A stretch of DNA of 15,193 nt from an uncultured Clostridia bacterium (GTDB taxonomy: Bacteria; Bacillota; Clostridia; Oscillospirales; Acutalibacteraceae), in the NCBI GenBank assembly GCA_946633275.1, contig CAMPAT010000002.1, positions 1 to 15,193 on the forward strand. Direction: 5' to 3'. How positions within the stretch are numbered: position 1 is the first letter of the stretch; each line of letters opens with the position of its first letter. The position numbers were made by a program, and so were the translations under genes. Below are positions 8,770 through 15,193 of this stretch, in pieces. The notes beneath the pieces were generated by a model. The model did not search any database, was not told where the DNA came from, and saw only the letters and a list, made by a program, of their open reading frames with translations.

Positions 8770-9828
8770 ATGAATTTCGGTATTATTTGCGAGTTTAACC
8801 CCTTCCACAAGGGGCACAAATACCTTATAGACAGCGTAAAAGGCGACGGCGACGGGATAATATGCGTTATGAGCTCGAGCTTCGTACAGCGAGGTGAAGC
8901 GGCGGTGTACACCAAGTTTGACAGAGCTGAAACAGCAGTCAGAAACGGAGCCGACCTCGTAATTGAGCTGATTACGCCCTGCGCTGTACAGTCTGCTCAG
9001 GGCTTTGCTAAGGCAGGAGTTAAGCTGCTTGAGTCAACGGGAATATGCGGCGCGATAGCTTTCGGGGCTGAATGCGACGACGTTAACGAGCTAATCCGTA
9101 TTTCCGAGGAAATCAAGGACAAAGACGACGAAATAAAAAAAGCGCTCGAGAGCGGGTGCTCATACCCTGCGGCAAGAAGAAGCGTAATCAATTCTCCCCT
9201 GCTCGACACTCCGAACAACATACTCGCAGTTGAATACCTGTCGTGTACAAACCTTAAGCCCGTAATCGTAAAGCGTATCGGCAAAGGGCACGACAGCGAC
9301 GACGGCGAATACAGCGCAAGCGAAATCAGAAAGCACCTCACGGACAAAGCTCAGCTCAAAAACTGCGAAAGAGCCGTACTTTACAAGCTCCGCACTATGA
9401 CTGAGAGCGATTTTGCAGAGATTGAGGACGTAGGCGAAGGGCTTGAAAACAGAATATGCGAGGCACTCAAGACGGCGAAAAACCTCGACGAGCTTTACGA
9501 CAGCATAAAAACAAAGCGATACACTCATTCAAGAATAAGAAGGATTATTCTCCGCGCATATCTTGGAATTACAAAAAATACGGACTGTGAGCCGAAATAC
9601 ATCAGAGTGCTCGCAATGAACGATAAAGGCCGCGATATGTTAAGCGAGATTTCAGTAAAAGGCGACCTTCCTATCGTCACAAGATACAAAGAAGCTAAAG
9701 CGCTCACGCCCGACGCGCTGGCGCAATTTGAGAGAGAATGCCTTTACACCGACATTCACGCGCTTTGTTTTGATGAACCGCTTCCCTGCTGCGCCGACAA
9801 GACGCACAAATTAACCGTCACTAAATAA
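8770..9828 (+). CDS. tmcAL: tRNA(Met) cytidine acetate ligase (YlbM family)
   Basis: Member of the YlbM/TmcAL nucleotidyltransferase-fold family. The characterised enzyme activates acetate with ATP to acetyl-AMP and transfers the acetyl group to C34 of elongator tRNA-Met (ac4C), which protects against misreading. Evidence: the N-terminal GIICEFNPFHKGHKYLI with its HxGH nucleotide-binding signature; MSSSFVQRGEAAVYTKFDRA, the conserved second block; LIELITPCAVQSAQGFA; SASEIRKHL at about 190-198; KRYTHSRIRRIILRAYLGI near residues 250-270; and the family-like C-terminal Pro-Cys stretch (PLPCCADKTHK). At 352 residues it is shorter than the roughly 400-residue Bacillus protein, but all blocks are present. 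The upstream frame is open to 8650, yet that part overlaps ackA; the ATG at 8770 has AAGGG 8 bases ahead and gives the family N-terminus. It is divergent from ackA. Confidence 0.92.
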   Translation: MNFGIICEFNPFHKGHKYLIDSVKGDGDGIICVMSSSFVQRGEAAVYTKFDRAETAVRNGADLVIELITPCAVQSAQGFAKAGVKLLESTGICGAIAFGAECDDVNELIRISEEIKDKDDEIKKALESGCSYPAARRSVINSPLLDTPNNILAVEYLSCTNLKPVIVKRIGKGHDSDDGEYSASEIRKHLTDKAQLKNCERAVLYKLRTMTESDFAEIEDVGEGLENRICEALKTAKNLDELYDSIKTKRYTHSRIRRIILRAYLGITKNTDCEPKYIRVLAMNDKGRDMLSEISVKGDLPIVTRYKEAKALTPDALAQFERECLYTDIHALCFDEPLPCCADKTHKLTVTK

Positions 9829-9871
9829 AACAGAAGATAGTTGACTAATTTCTCTTTATTTTTCTGCGAAA

Positions 9872-9899
9872 TTGTGTTATTATATTATAAGTATATAAA
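9872..9899 (+). promoter_or_regulatory. Candidate promoter for cdaA-cdaR (weak)
   Basis: TTGTGT (9872-9877, 4 of 6), a 16-bp spacer, and TATAAA (9894-9899, 5 of 6). The region is AT-rich and other -10-like boxes exist, so this is only a candidate. No convincing terminator separates tmcAL from cdaA, so read-through from tmcAL is also possible. Confidence 0.35.
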
Positions 9900-9916
9900 A
9901 TTATGAAGGTGTTACT

Positions 9917-10837
9917 ATGCCATTTCAGCTATTGGAGCTTACTTTTAAGTTCAGATACATTAAAAATCTCGGCAACACTATAGTAGATTACTTCAATCAA
10001 ATCAAAGGGCTTTTCGGCTCTTTCGGCGTAATTGATTTAATCGACATTCTGTTCGTTGCCGTCGTACTCTACGTTATAATCAGAGTTATACGCGAGACGC
10101 GCGCAATGCAGCTTGTCAAGGGAATTATCTTCCTCGGCGCGCTGTATGTTATCGTTAACTTCCTCGGAATGAGCGCGTCGAGCTACATATTTAAAGAGAT
10201 ATTCTCAAGTATCCTGATTATAATCGTTATACTTTTCGGCCCTGAAATCAGAAACATTCTTGAGCAGATGGGTAACGGCGCGGCAAAAAGCGGCTTAAAA
10301 GCCATTTTCGGCACTAACGTGGCAGTCGAGCTCAGCGAAATGAAAAAAGCCATTGCAGCCGTCTGCAAGGCGTGTAACGATATGAGCGACGACAAAATCG
10401 GTGCGCTGATAGTTTTTGAAAATGAGACTATGCTCGGAAACATTATATCAAGCGGCACGACAATAGACGCAACGCCAACAAAAGAGCTGATTGAAAATAT
10501 TTTCTTCCCGAAATCTCCGCTTCACGACGGAGCTATGATAATCCGCGGCGCAAAGGTATATGCAGCAGGCTGCATTCTGCCTCTTACGAGGGATAACGTT
10601 TCCTCCTCGCTCGGCACGCGCCACAGAGCCGCAATAGGTCTTACGCAGGAGAGCGACGCCATCGTCATCATAGTAAGCGAAGAGACGGGCGCAATCAGCA
10701 TTGCGATAGGCGGAAACCTGCAGCGCGATGTTTCCACGGGCGTTTTGCGCGACGTTCTCGAGAAGGAGTTTATTCCGTCGGCAACGGGAAGCGACGACAA
10801 AATCCTCAAAAGATTTATAAGGAGGATTAAGAAATAA
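9917..10837 (+). CDS. cdaA: Membrane-bound diadenylate cyclase
   Basis: Synthesises the second messenger c-di-AMP from two ATP at the cytoplasmic face of the membrane. The 306-residue protein has three hydrophobic helices at about 39-57, 66-85 and 95-108, the usual CdaA topology, a short linker, and a DisA_N (DAC) domain at about 125-285. Catalytic motifs are intact: DGA at 204-206 in PLHDGAMII, and RHR at 236-238 in GTRHRAAIG. The following SEETGAISIAIGG is also conserved. The N-terminus is about 30 residues longer than the Bacillus protein. AAGGTG (9906-9911) sits ahead of the ATG. It shares one base with the cdaR start (TAATG), so the two are coupled. c-di-AMP typically controls potassium and osmolyte transport and wall homeostasis in Gram-positives. 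Confidence 0.96.
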   Translation: MPFQLLELTFKFRYIKNLGNTIVDYFNQIKGLFGSFGVIDLIDILFVAVVLYVIIRVIRETRAMQLVKGIIFLGALYVIVNFLGMSASSYIFKEIFSSILIIIVILFGPEIRNILEQMGNGAAKSGLKAIFGTNVAVELSEMKKAIAAVCKACNDMSDDKIGALIVFENETMLGNIISSGTTIDATPTKELIENIFFPKSPLHDGAMIIRGAKVYAAGCILPLTRDNVSSSLGTRHRAAIGLTQESDAIVIIVSEETGAISIAIGGNLQRDVSTGVLRDVLEKEFIPSATGSDDKILKRFIRRIKK

Positions 10838-12117
10838 TGGCTAACAAGAACAATTCAGGCTTCTCGATAAGAAGACTCATATATAACGACAAATATCTTA
10901 TTATTATCTCGCTTATTCTTGCGTTGCTCGTATGGATAGTGACTTCATTAAATATAGGCACGGACGAGAGCAAGACGATTAAAGTAAACGTTCCTATCAG
11001 TCTCGGCGACGAAATTTCGGAACAGCTCGGAATGCAGTACTACACCTTACAGGACAGCATTGAAGTTAACGTAACTGTCTCAGGCGCAAAGTACGCGGTA
11101 GGTCAGGTTACGGAAAGCGACCTCAGCGTTAAATTTGACACAAGCAACGTAAACCGCACCGGCGAGCAAACTATACCTATACTCGTTACCAAGAAATCTA
11201 ACAAGCTTGATTTTTCCGTGACGAGCACGTACCCCTCCTCTGTCGATGCATTCTTCGATGTTAACGAAACGAGAACGTTCGACCTTCATCTTAAATACGA
11301 TGAAGACGCTGCGGCAGACGGATTCACATTCGGCGAGCCGATACTGAGCGAGGACAAAATCAACATCAGCGGTCCTAAAACTTACGTAGACAAGATTGAG
11401 CGCGCAGTAGTCGACGTCGATTTCGGCGGCGAAACTAATCTGAAAGAGCCCTACAACGCTGAGTGTCAGATTTCGCTCGAGGGCGTAGGAGTTGAGTCAA
11501 GCTACCTCACCTTCACCTCCAAGGATGACCCGACAGCAAAGATTTCTACAGTAACTGTTGCAATTCCTATTCTTAAAGCGGAAGAGCTGCCTGTCAGCGT
11601 AAGCATTGAGGATAAGCCGTCAGGCTTTGACGACAGCGACATAACGCTCGAATACAGCACTGATACTATAAAAGCAGGCGTGCTCGAAAGCGCGTCCATC
11701 AAGCAGGCAATTATCGGCTCAATCAGCTTCAAGGACCTCAAGGTCGGAAGAAACAAATTTACCTTTGACGTAACTAATCTTGAAGGAATTACAGTTCTCG
11801 ACGAGGATTTGAAGGAAATCACAGTCACCGCAAGGCTCAAAAACGATTACAGCGAAAAGGCAGTAACAATCAATTCGTCTGACATAAAGATAGAAGGTGT
11901 TGACCCGGACAAGACCGCGAAGGTATCTCACCTCAGCACACGCCGTATAACCGTATACGTACCTGAAAACGCAACAAAAGAAGACATCAAGCTCAGCGTA
12001 AGCTGCGACCTTTCCGACATTAATGAAAGCGGAACGTATCCGCTGGCGTTCACGGTTAAAGGAGTATCGCCCGCGTGGGTTTACGGAGATTATACTGCAG
12101 ACATCACAGTTGAATAA
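10837..12117 (+). CDS. cdaR: YbbR-domain protein CdaR, regulator of diadenylate cyclase
   Basis: A 426-residue protein anchored by one N-terminal transmembrane helix (about 20-38, LIIISLILALLVWIVTSL) with the rest outside the cell. The extracellular part consists of consecutive YbbR-type beta repeats, roughly 45-135, 140-235, 240-330 and 335-425; the first opens with the typical KVNVPISLGDE and EVNVTVSGAKYAV pattern. In Bacillus and Listeria, CdaR binds CdaA and tunes its activity. GGAGG at 10821-10825 lies 11 bases ahead of the ATG, inside the 3' end of cdaA, and the ATG shares its first base with the cdaA stop codon. The glmM gene that follows cdaR in many Firmicutes is absent: a strong hairpin terminates transcription after this gene. 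Confidence 0.92.
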   Translation: MANKNNSGFSIRRLIYNDKYLIIISLILALLVWIVTSLNIGTDESKTIKVNVPISLGDEISEQLGMQYYTLQDSIEVNVTVSGAKYAVGQVTESDLSVKFDTSNVNRTGEQTIPILVTKKSNKLDFSVTSTYPSSVDAFFDVNETRTFDLHLKYDEDAAADGFTFGEPILSEDKINISGPKTYVDKIERAVVDVDFGGETNLKEPYNAECQISLEGVGVESSYLTFTSKDDPTAKISTVTVAIPILKAEELPVSVSIEDKPSGFDDSDITLEYSTDTIKAGVLESASIKQAIIGSISFKDLKVGRNKFTFDVTNLEGITVLDEDLKEITVTARLKNDYSEKAVTINSSDIKIEGVDPDKTAKVSHLSTRRITVYVPENATKEDIKLSVSCDLSDINESGTYPLAFTVKGVSPAWVYGDYTADITVE

Positions 12118-12145
12118 ACGCGAGCCTTACAAAAGGACGCATATA

Positions 12146-12180
12146 AATAAGGTGGATGAGTAAAACTCATCCACCTTATT
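12146..12180. terminator. Bidirectional hairpin terminator after cdaR
   Basis: AATAAGGTGGATGAGT (12146-12161) and its exact reverse complement (12165-12180) form a 16-bp stem with a 3-base AAA loop. A/T-rich ends supply short T-runs on both strands. It lies between the convergent cdaR and alpha/beta hydrolase genes. Confidence 0.9.
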
Positions 12181-12195
12181 GCTTTTCAAATTCGG

Positions 12196-13194
12196 TTACA
12201 TATTCTTATTGAAAAATTCTTCAAGCCTGTCAAACGGAATATAATTTTTATCTCCGCCATCATAAAGGTCGGTATGAACTGCGCCTTCAATGATGAGCAG
12301 CTCTTTATTATCAGAATACTTATTTCCGTCAATCATATTCTCATATGCGTCCTTACCGAAATATAAGGAATGCGCCTTGTCGCCGTGCATAATCATAACA
12401 GCTGAGCGAATTTCATTACTGTATTTCAAAATCGGCTGGTTTATGAACGACTCACATCCGATAACGTTCCATCCGCCGTTAGAATTAAGAGAACGAGGAT
12501 GATATCCTCTTGAAGTCTTATAATAATCATAATAATCCTTCACGAAGAAGGGCGCGTCTTCAGGAAGCGGGTCAACTACGCCTCCGCCGAGCTTATACTC
12601 GCCGTTTTTATAATCCTCAAGGCGCTGTGCGCAAAGGGCTTTTTTCGCCTCATAGCGCTGCTCTTCGCTGTCAGCACTATCAAAATAGCCGTTTGCATTA
12701 ACTCTCGTCATATCGTACATAGTGGACGCAACTGTCGCCTTAATTCTCGTATCGAGCGCAGCCGCATTAACAGCCATACCGCCCCATCCGCATATTCCGA
12801 TAATACCGATTCTGTCAGGGTCTGCATTTTCGTTAAGTGAAAGAAAATCAACTGCCGCCATAAAATCCTCCGTATTGATATCAGGAGAAGCCATATAGCG
12901 AGGGGTTCCTCCGCTTTCGCCTGTAAACGAAGGGTCGAAGGCAAGCGTTAAAAATCCGCGCTCCGCCATCGTCTGGGCATAAAGTCCCGAGCATTGCTCC
13001 TTAACCGCGCCGAAAGGTCCGCAAACTGCTATTGCAGGGAGCTTACCCTCAGCATTTTTCGGCACATACATATCTGCTGCAAGCGTAATGCCGTAACGGT
13101 TAACAAAGGTAACCTTGCTGTGGTCGACCTTTTCGCTTTTAGGGAAGGTTTTATCCCATTGCGATGTAAGTTTTAAATCCGCTGTTTTCATCAT
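12196..13194 (-). CDS. Alpha/beta hydrolase with apparent cysteine nucleophile (YcjY/dienelactone-hydrolase-like)
   Basis: A 332-residue cytoplasmic protein (no signal peptide) with an alpha/beta-hydrolase core: GITLAADMYVP opening strand, PAIAVCGPFGAVKEQ oxyanion region (53-67), LAFDPSFTGESGG (84-96), and the nucleophile elbow IIGICGWGG (131-139). The elbow carries Cys135 where serine is usual, as in dienelactone hydrolase and YcjY-type enzymes. The remaining triad candidates are Asp272 in MIMHGDKAHS and His307 in EGAVHTDLYD. A long insertion at about 165-250, rich in Tyr and Glu, probably forms the lid. The substrate cannot be inferred. GGAGGA precedes two tandem ATG codons (13194 and 13191); either could start. 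It lies 45 bp after the M14 carboxypeptidase gene on the same strand and may be co-transcribed with it. Confidence 0.85.
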   Translation of the reverse strand: MMKTADLKLTSQWDKTFPKSEKVDHSKVTFVNRYGITLAADMYVPKNAEGKLPAIAVCGPFGAVKEQCSGLYAQTMAERGFLTLAFDPSFTGESGGTPRYMASPDINTEDFMAAVDFLSLNENADPDRIGIIGICGWGGMAVNAAALDTRIKATVASTMYDMTRVNANGYFDSADSEEQRYEAKKALCAQRLEDYKNGEYKLGGGVVDPLPEDAPFFVKDYYDYYKTSRGYHPRSLNSNGGWNVIGCESFINQPILKYSNEIRSAVMIMHGDKAHSLYFGKDAYENMIDGNKYSDNKELLIIEGAVHTDLYDGGDKNYIPFDRLEEFFNKNM

Positions 13195-13239
13195 AGTATT
13201 CCTCCGTTGAGTTATAGTACGCTAATCTAATTTGTCAGA

Positions 13240-14808
13240 TTATTTATACGTTTTAATGATTGCTTTAATCATATTAATATCTTTCGTTGTGCTGATTGCT
13301 TTTGGCGAGCGGTACTCGACAAGCGCGGCAGGGATATGCAGCTTTCTGTTAACCCATCCGATAACGTAGCCTGAGGCGTCGCCGTAGCTGTTAATACGCT
13401 TCGAAAAGCCCTGCTGCTTATTAATCAGCTTACAGAGTTTTGCATTGCCCATAGACTCATTAAGCCAGCCGTGCATATTGAGATAAACGCTCGGTTTGCT
13501 CTTCTTAATAAAATCTCTCAGCTTGCGCGATTCGACTGCTTTAAAGCTCCTGAAGTCGCGGTTCATATCAATATGCTTTGCCGTACATCTGCCGTATGCA
13601 GAGCCGCACGCGCGAAGATTATTATTGCCTGCGATTGTACCGTCGGGATTAGCGCAGGGTACGATAATAAGTCTGTACTTGCCGAGGAGCTCGGAATGGT
13701 AAGCAAAATACTGAATAAGCTTATTCGCTTCTTCAACAAGCTTCTTACCGTCGCGGTAGTAGCTGTCTTCAAATCCGTGCACCGCAAAATCAATGAACAG
13801 AGTTTTCTTATACTTCGGTTTCTTCTTGTTAACGATAATGTAAGCTTCAAGCGGACGTCCTTTTACTGACTTTCCGTACTGCATACGCGAAACGTTGCTA
13901 TTATCAAGCGCAATCTGATAAGAATTCCGCGAAAGCGAGAGAGGAACATCAACAACGTTTACCGCCTGCCACGCTCTTACATTGTCAAAAGAAGTGAAGA
14001 TTGTGACGGTTGTCCATCCCTTCTGCTTACCGCTGAGCTTGCCGTTTTGGTCAATAGTTGCAACGTTAGTTCTCGATGAATAAAACTTGACAGCTTTGCT
14101 GAGTCCTTCAGAATTAAAGGTATAGCTTATCTTATGATTAGTTGCGCCGAGCTGAAGCTTATTATTCTTAGTAGTAATCTTAATTGTCGGTGCTTTTTTC
14201 GTAACGTATACCGTGCAGGTATCGGTAACGCCGTTATACGTTTTCGCCGTGATTTGAGCTTCGCCTGCGCTATTTGCCGTTACAGCGCCGTTTTCATCAA
14301 CTGCGGCAACGGTTTCATCAGTAGATTCAAACACGCACCCTGAAGCCGTACAGCCTGTCAGGCTAAGATTTAATTTATAAGTATTATTAACTCCGAGCGC
14401 AATATTATGAGCGCAGAGCTTAACGGAACTCGGAGCGGCGCCGACAACGAGCTTAAGCTCTGCGGTAAGAGTACTCTTAGTTTCAACCTCGTCGACTGTT
14501 TGAGTAATAACACGCGATACTATAATCACTGTTTCGCCTTCTGAAACTGCGGTTGCCGTTCCATTTTCGTCGACAGTTGCAACTTCTGTATTGCCGGACT
14601 CGTATGAATAGGAATTATCTTCTTTATCCTTATCTGAAATCAGGTTATATACGCTGAAAGTCTCCTCGACGCCTGCTGTAATTTCCTCTGTACTGAGGAT
14701 TACGCGTTCCTGTTCCTCCTCGTCCTGAGCAAGAGTGACTGCTGCAGGAATAAGCATAGCGAGCGCAAGCAATAGGGATAATGCTACTTTTGTGCTAACA
14801 GATTTCAA
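13240..14808 (-). CDS. Secreted M14-family zinc carboxypeptidase with bacterial Ig-like domains
   Basis: A 522-residue exported protein. Residues 1-27 form a signal peptide (MKSVSTK, hydrophobic core, ...AAVTLA). Three BIG2-like modules follow at about 36-122, 127-203 and 206-288, each with a recurring 'ATVDENG'-type turn (VATVDENGTATA, VAAVDENGAVTA, VATIDQNGKLSG). The C-terminal domain (about 300-522) is an M14 metallocarboxypeptidase: YGKSVKGRPLEAYII start; zinc ligands His344 and Glu347 in VHGFED; VPCANPDG; the DMNRDFRSF substrate-binding segment; third zinc ligand His446 in LNMHGW; and catalytic Glu498 in LVEYRSP. M14 proteins of this layout trim peptides, including peptidoglycan stem peptides, outside the cell; the exact substrate is unknown. 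The start is TTG with GGAGG 7 bases ahead. The gene has its own strong promoter, and nothing anchors the protein covalently. Confidence 0.88.
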   Translation of the reverse strand: MKSVSTKVALSLLLALAMLIPAAVTLAQDEEEQERVILSTEEITAGVEETFSVYNLISDKDKEDNSYSYESGNTEVATVDENGTATAVSEGETVIIVSRVITQTVDEVETKSTLTAELKLVVGAAPSSVKLCAHNIALGVNNTYKLNLSLTGCTASGCVFESTDETVAAVDENGAVTANSAGEAQITAKTYNGVTDTCTVYVTKKAPTIKITTKNNKLQLGATNHKISYTFNSEGLSKAVKFYSSRTNVATIDQNGKLSGKQKGWTTVTIFTSFDNVRAWQAVNVVDVPLSLSRNSYQIALDNSNVSRMQYGKSVKGRPLEAYIIVNKKKPKYKKTLFIDFAVHGFEDSYYRDGKKLVEEANKLIQYFAYHSELLGKYRLIIVPCANPDGTIAGNNNLRACGSAYGRCTAKHIDMNRDFRSFKAVESRKLRDFIKKSKPSVYLNMHGWLNESMGNAKLCKLINKQQGFSKRINSYGDASGYVIGWVNRKLHIPAALVEYRSPKAISTTKDINMIKAIIKTYK

Positions 14809-14815
14809 AGCTGTT

Positions 14816-14820
14816 CCTCC
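14816..14820 (-). promoter_or_regulatory. Ribosome binding site supporting a TTG start of the M14 gene
   Basis: The minus strand reads GGAGG, 7 bases ahead of the TTG at 14808-14806. The encoded N-terminus from that TTG is a textbook signal peptide, and there is no nearby in-frame ATG that preserves it. Confidence 0.8.
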
Positions 14821-14840
14821 AAATTTTAAATATTATAAGT

Positions 14841-14869
14841 ATTATAATACAAATAAAAAAATTTTTCAA
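14841..14869 (-). promoter_or_regulatory. Strong promoter for the M14 carboxypeptidase gene
   Basis: On the minus strand, TTGAAA (complement of 14864-14869) is followed by a 17-bp spacer and a perfect TATAAT (complement of 14841-14846). The start point would be near 14834, giving a leader of about 26 bases. A second TATAAT lies at 14832-14837, without a matching -35 box. Confidence 0.8.
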
Positions 14870-14898
14870 CAAAAAAGCAGTCTCGGCGAGACTGCTTT
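14870..14898 (-). terminator. Terminator of the E2-like gene
   Basis: AAAGCAGTCTC (14874-14884) and GAGACTGCTTT (14888-14898) form a perfect 11-bp stem with a 3-base loop. Read on the minus strand, the stem runs directly into TTTTTT, a classic intrinsic terminator for the gene whose stop codon is at 14907. It insulates that gene from the M14 promoter immediately downstream. Confidence 0.92.
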
Positions 14899-14906
14899 AT
14901 CTCTAT

Positions 14907-15191
14907 TTATTTCCATTCCTGAATTACTGACGGATTTGCGAAAATCTCGTCAAGTTTCTGAATGAAAGGTACCATATCGCCGTAGTCGACAGCCTTATGG
15001 TCAATGGCAATCGTAATCGGCATAACGGTTCCGATTTCAATTTCTTCTTTCCCGTCTCTGTTGACTACAACAGGCCTGCGCTGCGCTGCGTTAATAGCAA
15101 TAGCGGTAACCTGCGGCGGAATAATCTCCACGAGGCAGCAATCGCCTCTGTACGGGCGGTAAATTGATCCGAGATTTGTAATGGTGATTGT
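14907..15191 (-). CDS. 2-oxoacid dehydrogenase acyltransferase (E2)-like protein, C-terminal part
   Basis: The frame is open from the right edge of the window to a TAA at 14907, so the N-terminus is missing; 94 residues are visible. TITNLGSIYRPYRGDCC, then EIIPPQVTAIAINAAQRRPVV and GTVMPITIAIDHKAVDYGD match the last part of the catalytic domain of lipoyl-type acyltransferases (TxTNLG, xxPP, then the D-H-x-x-x-D active-site motif). His and Asp of the motif are kept, but the usual HxxxDG is here HKAVDYG, with a Tyr inserted at the Gly position, as in some stand-alone E2-like proteins. Whether a lipoyl domain precedes it cannot be seen. No E1 or E3 subunit is visible in the window, so it may be a free-standing acyltransferase rather than part of a dehydrogenase complex. 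The ATT/GTG codons inside are not starts. Confidence 0.8.
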   Translation of the reverse strand, partial: TITITNLGSIYRPYRGDCCLVEIIPPQVTAIAINAAQRRPVVVNRDGKEEIEIGTVMPITIAIDHKAVDYGDMVPFIQKLDEIFANPSVIQEWK

Positions 15192-15193
15192 AC

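Noticed and set aside
9823..9861. AAATAAA/TTTATTT inverted repeat after tmcAL as a terminator
   Set aside because: The stem is short, all A/T, with a long unpaired loop; too weak to call.
13211..13238. CTGACA-16-TATAAC promoter-like pair ahead of the alpha/beta hydrolase gene
   Set aside because: Its start point would fall within the ribosome binding site, leaving almost no leader; co-transcription with the M14 gene is as likely.
13471..13869. Plus-strand frame of 132 codons opposite the M14 gene
   Set aside because: Antisense to the conserved catalytic domain; no start signals and no recognisable domain.

Overview
The window looks like chromosomal DNA of a low-to-moderate GC Gram-positive anaerobe, most likely a gut clostridium of the Ruminococcaceae/Oscillospirales type. 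The pointers are strong AGGAGG-type ribosome binding sites, two genes that appear to start with TTG, consensus-like sigma-A promoters, a cdaA-cdaR pair, a PC4-like YdbC protein, acetate kinase, and large secreted proteins with fibronectin III or bacterial Ig-like domains. The genus is an inference; there is no rRNA or other phylogenetic marker here. I see no tRNA, CRISPR array, transposon, phage gene or integration site.

Layout. 1-167 (+) is the tail of an unrecognised protein. It converges, through a perfect hairpin, on a secreted glucosaminidase-like protein with three FnIII domains (199-2334, -). An XRE-family regulator (2506-2922, +) is divergent from that gene; consensus-like promoters point each way in the gap. 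The next block, on the minus strand and transcribed from right to left, runs ackA (8669-7449), ydbC/PC4-like (7411-7196), alaS (7117-4490), a HIT protein (4479-4147), a phosphoribosyltransferase (4150-3584) and a ThrH-like HAD phosphatase (3560-2961). The last four are tightly packed and surely one transcript. They end in a hairpin shared with the regulator gene.

To the right, tmcAL (8770-9828, +) is divergent from ackA, and the two promoters appear to overlap face to face. AckA makes or uses acetate and TmcAL uses acetate plus ATP to acetylate C34 of elongator tRNA-Met, so the pairing may be functional. cdaA-cdaR (9917-12117, +) follow, for c-di-AMP synthesis, without the glmM gene that commonly completes this cluster. 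A strong bidirectional hairpin separates them from a minus-strand set: an alpha/beta hydrolase with an apparent cysteine nucleophile (13194-12196), a secreted M14 zinc carboxypeptidase with Ig-like domains (14808-13240) with its own strong promoter, and the C-terminal part of an E2-like (2-oxoacid dehydrogenase acyltransferase) protein running off the right edge.

Overall this is mostly housekeeping and cell-wall content. I do not find a convincing undescribed multi-gene system. The most interesting signals are the interlocked ackA/tmcAL promoters, the regulator/glucosaminidase divergent pair with a palindrome on the -10 box, and the alaS-HIT-PRTase-HAD operon, whose last three small genes have no assigned joint role. 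Every intergenic stretch is shorter than about 175 bases.
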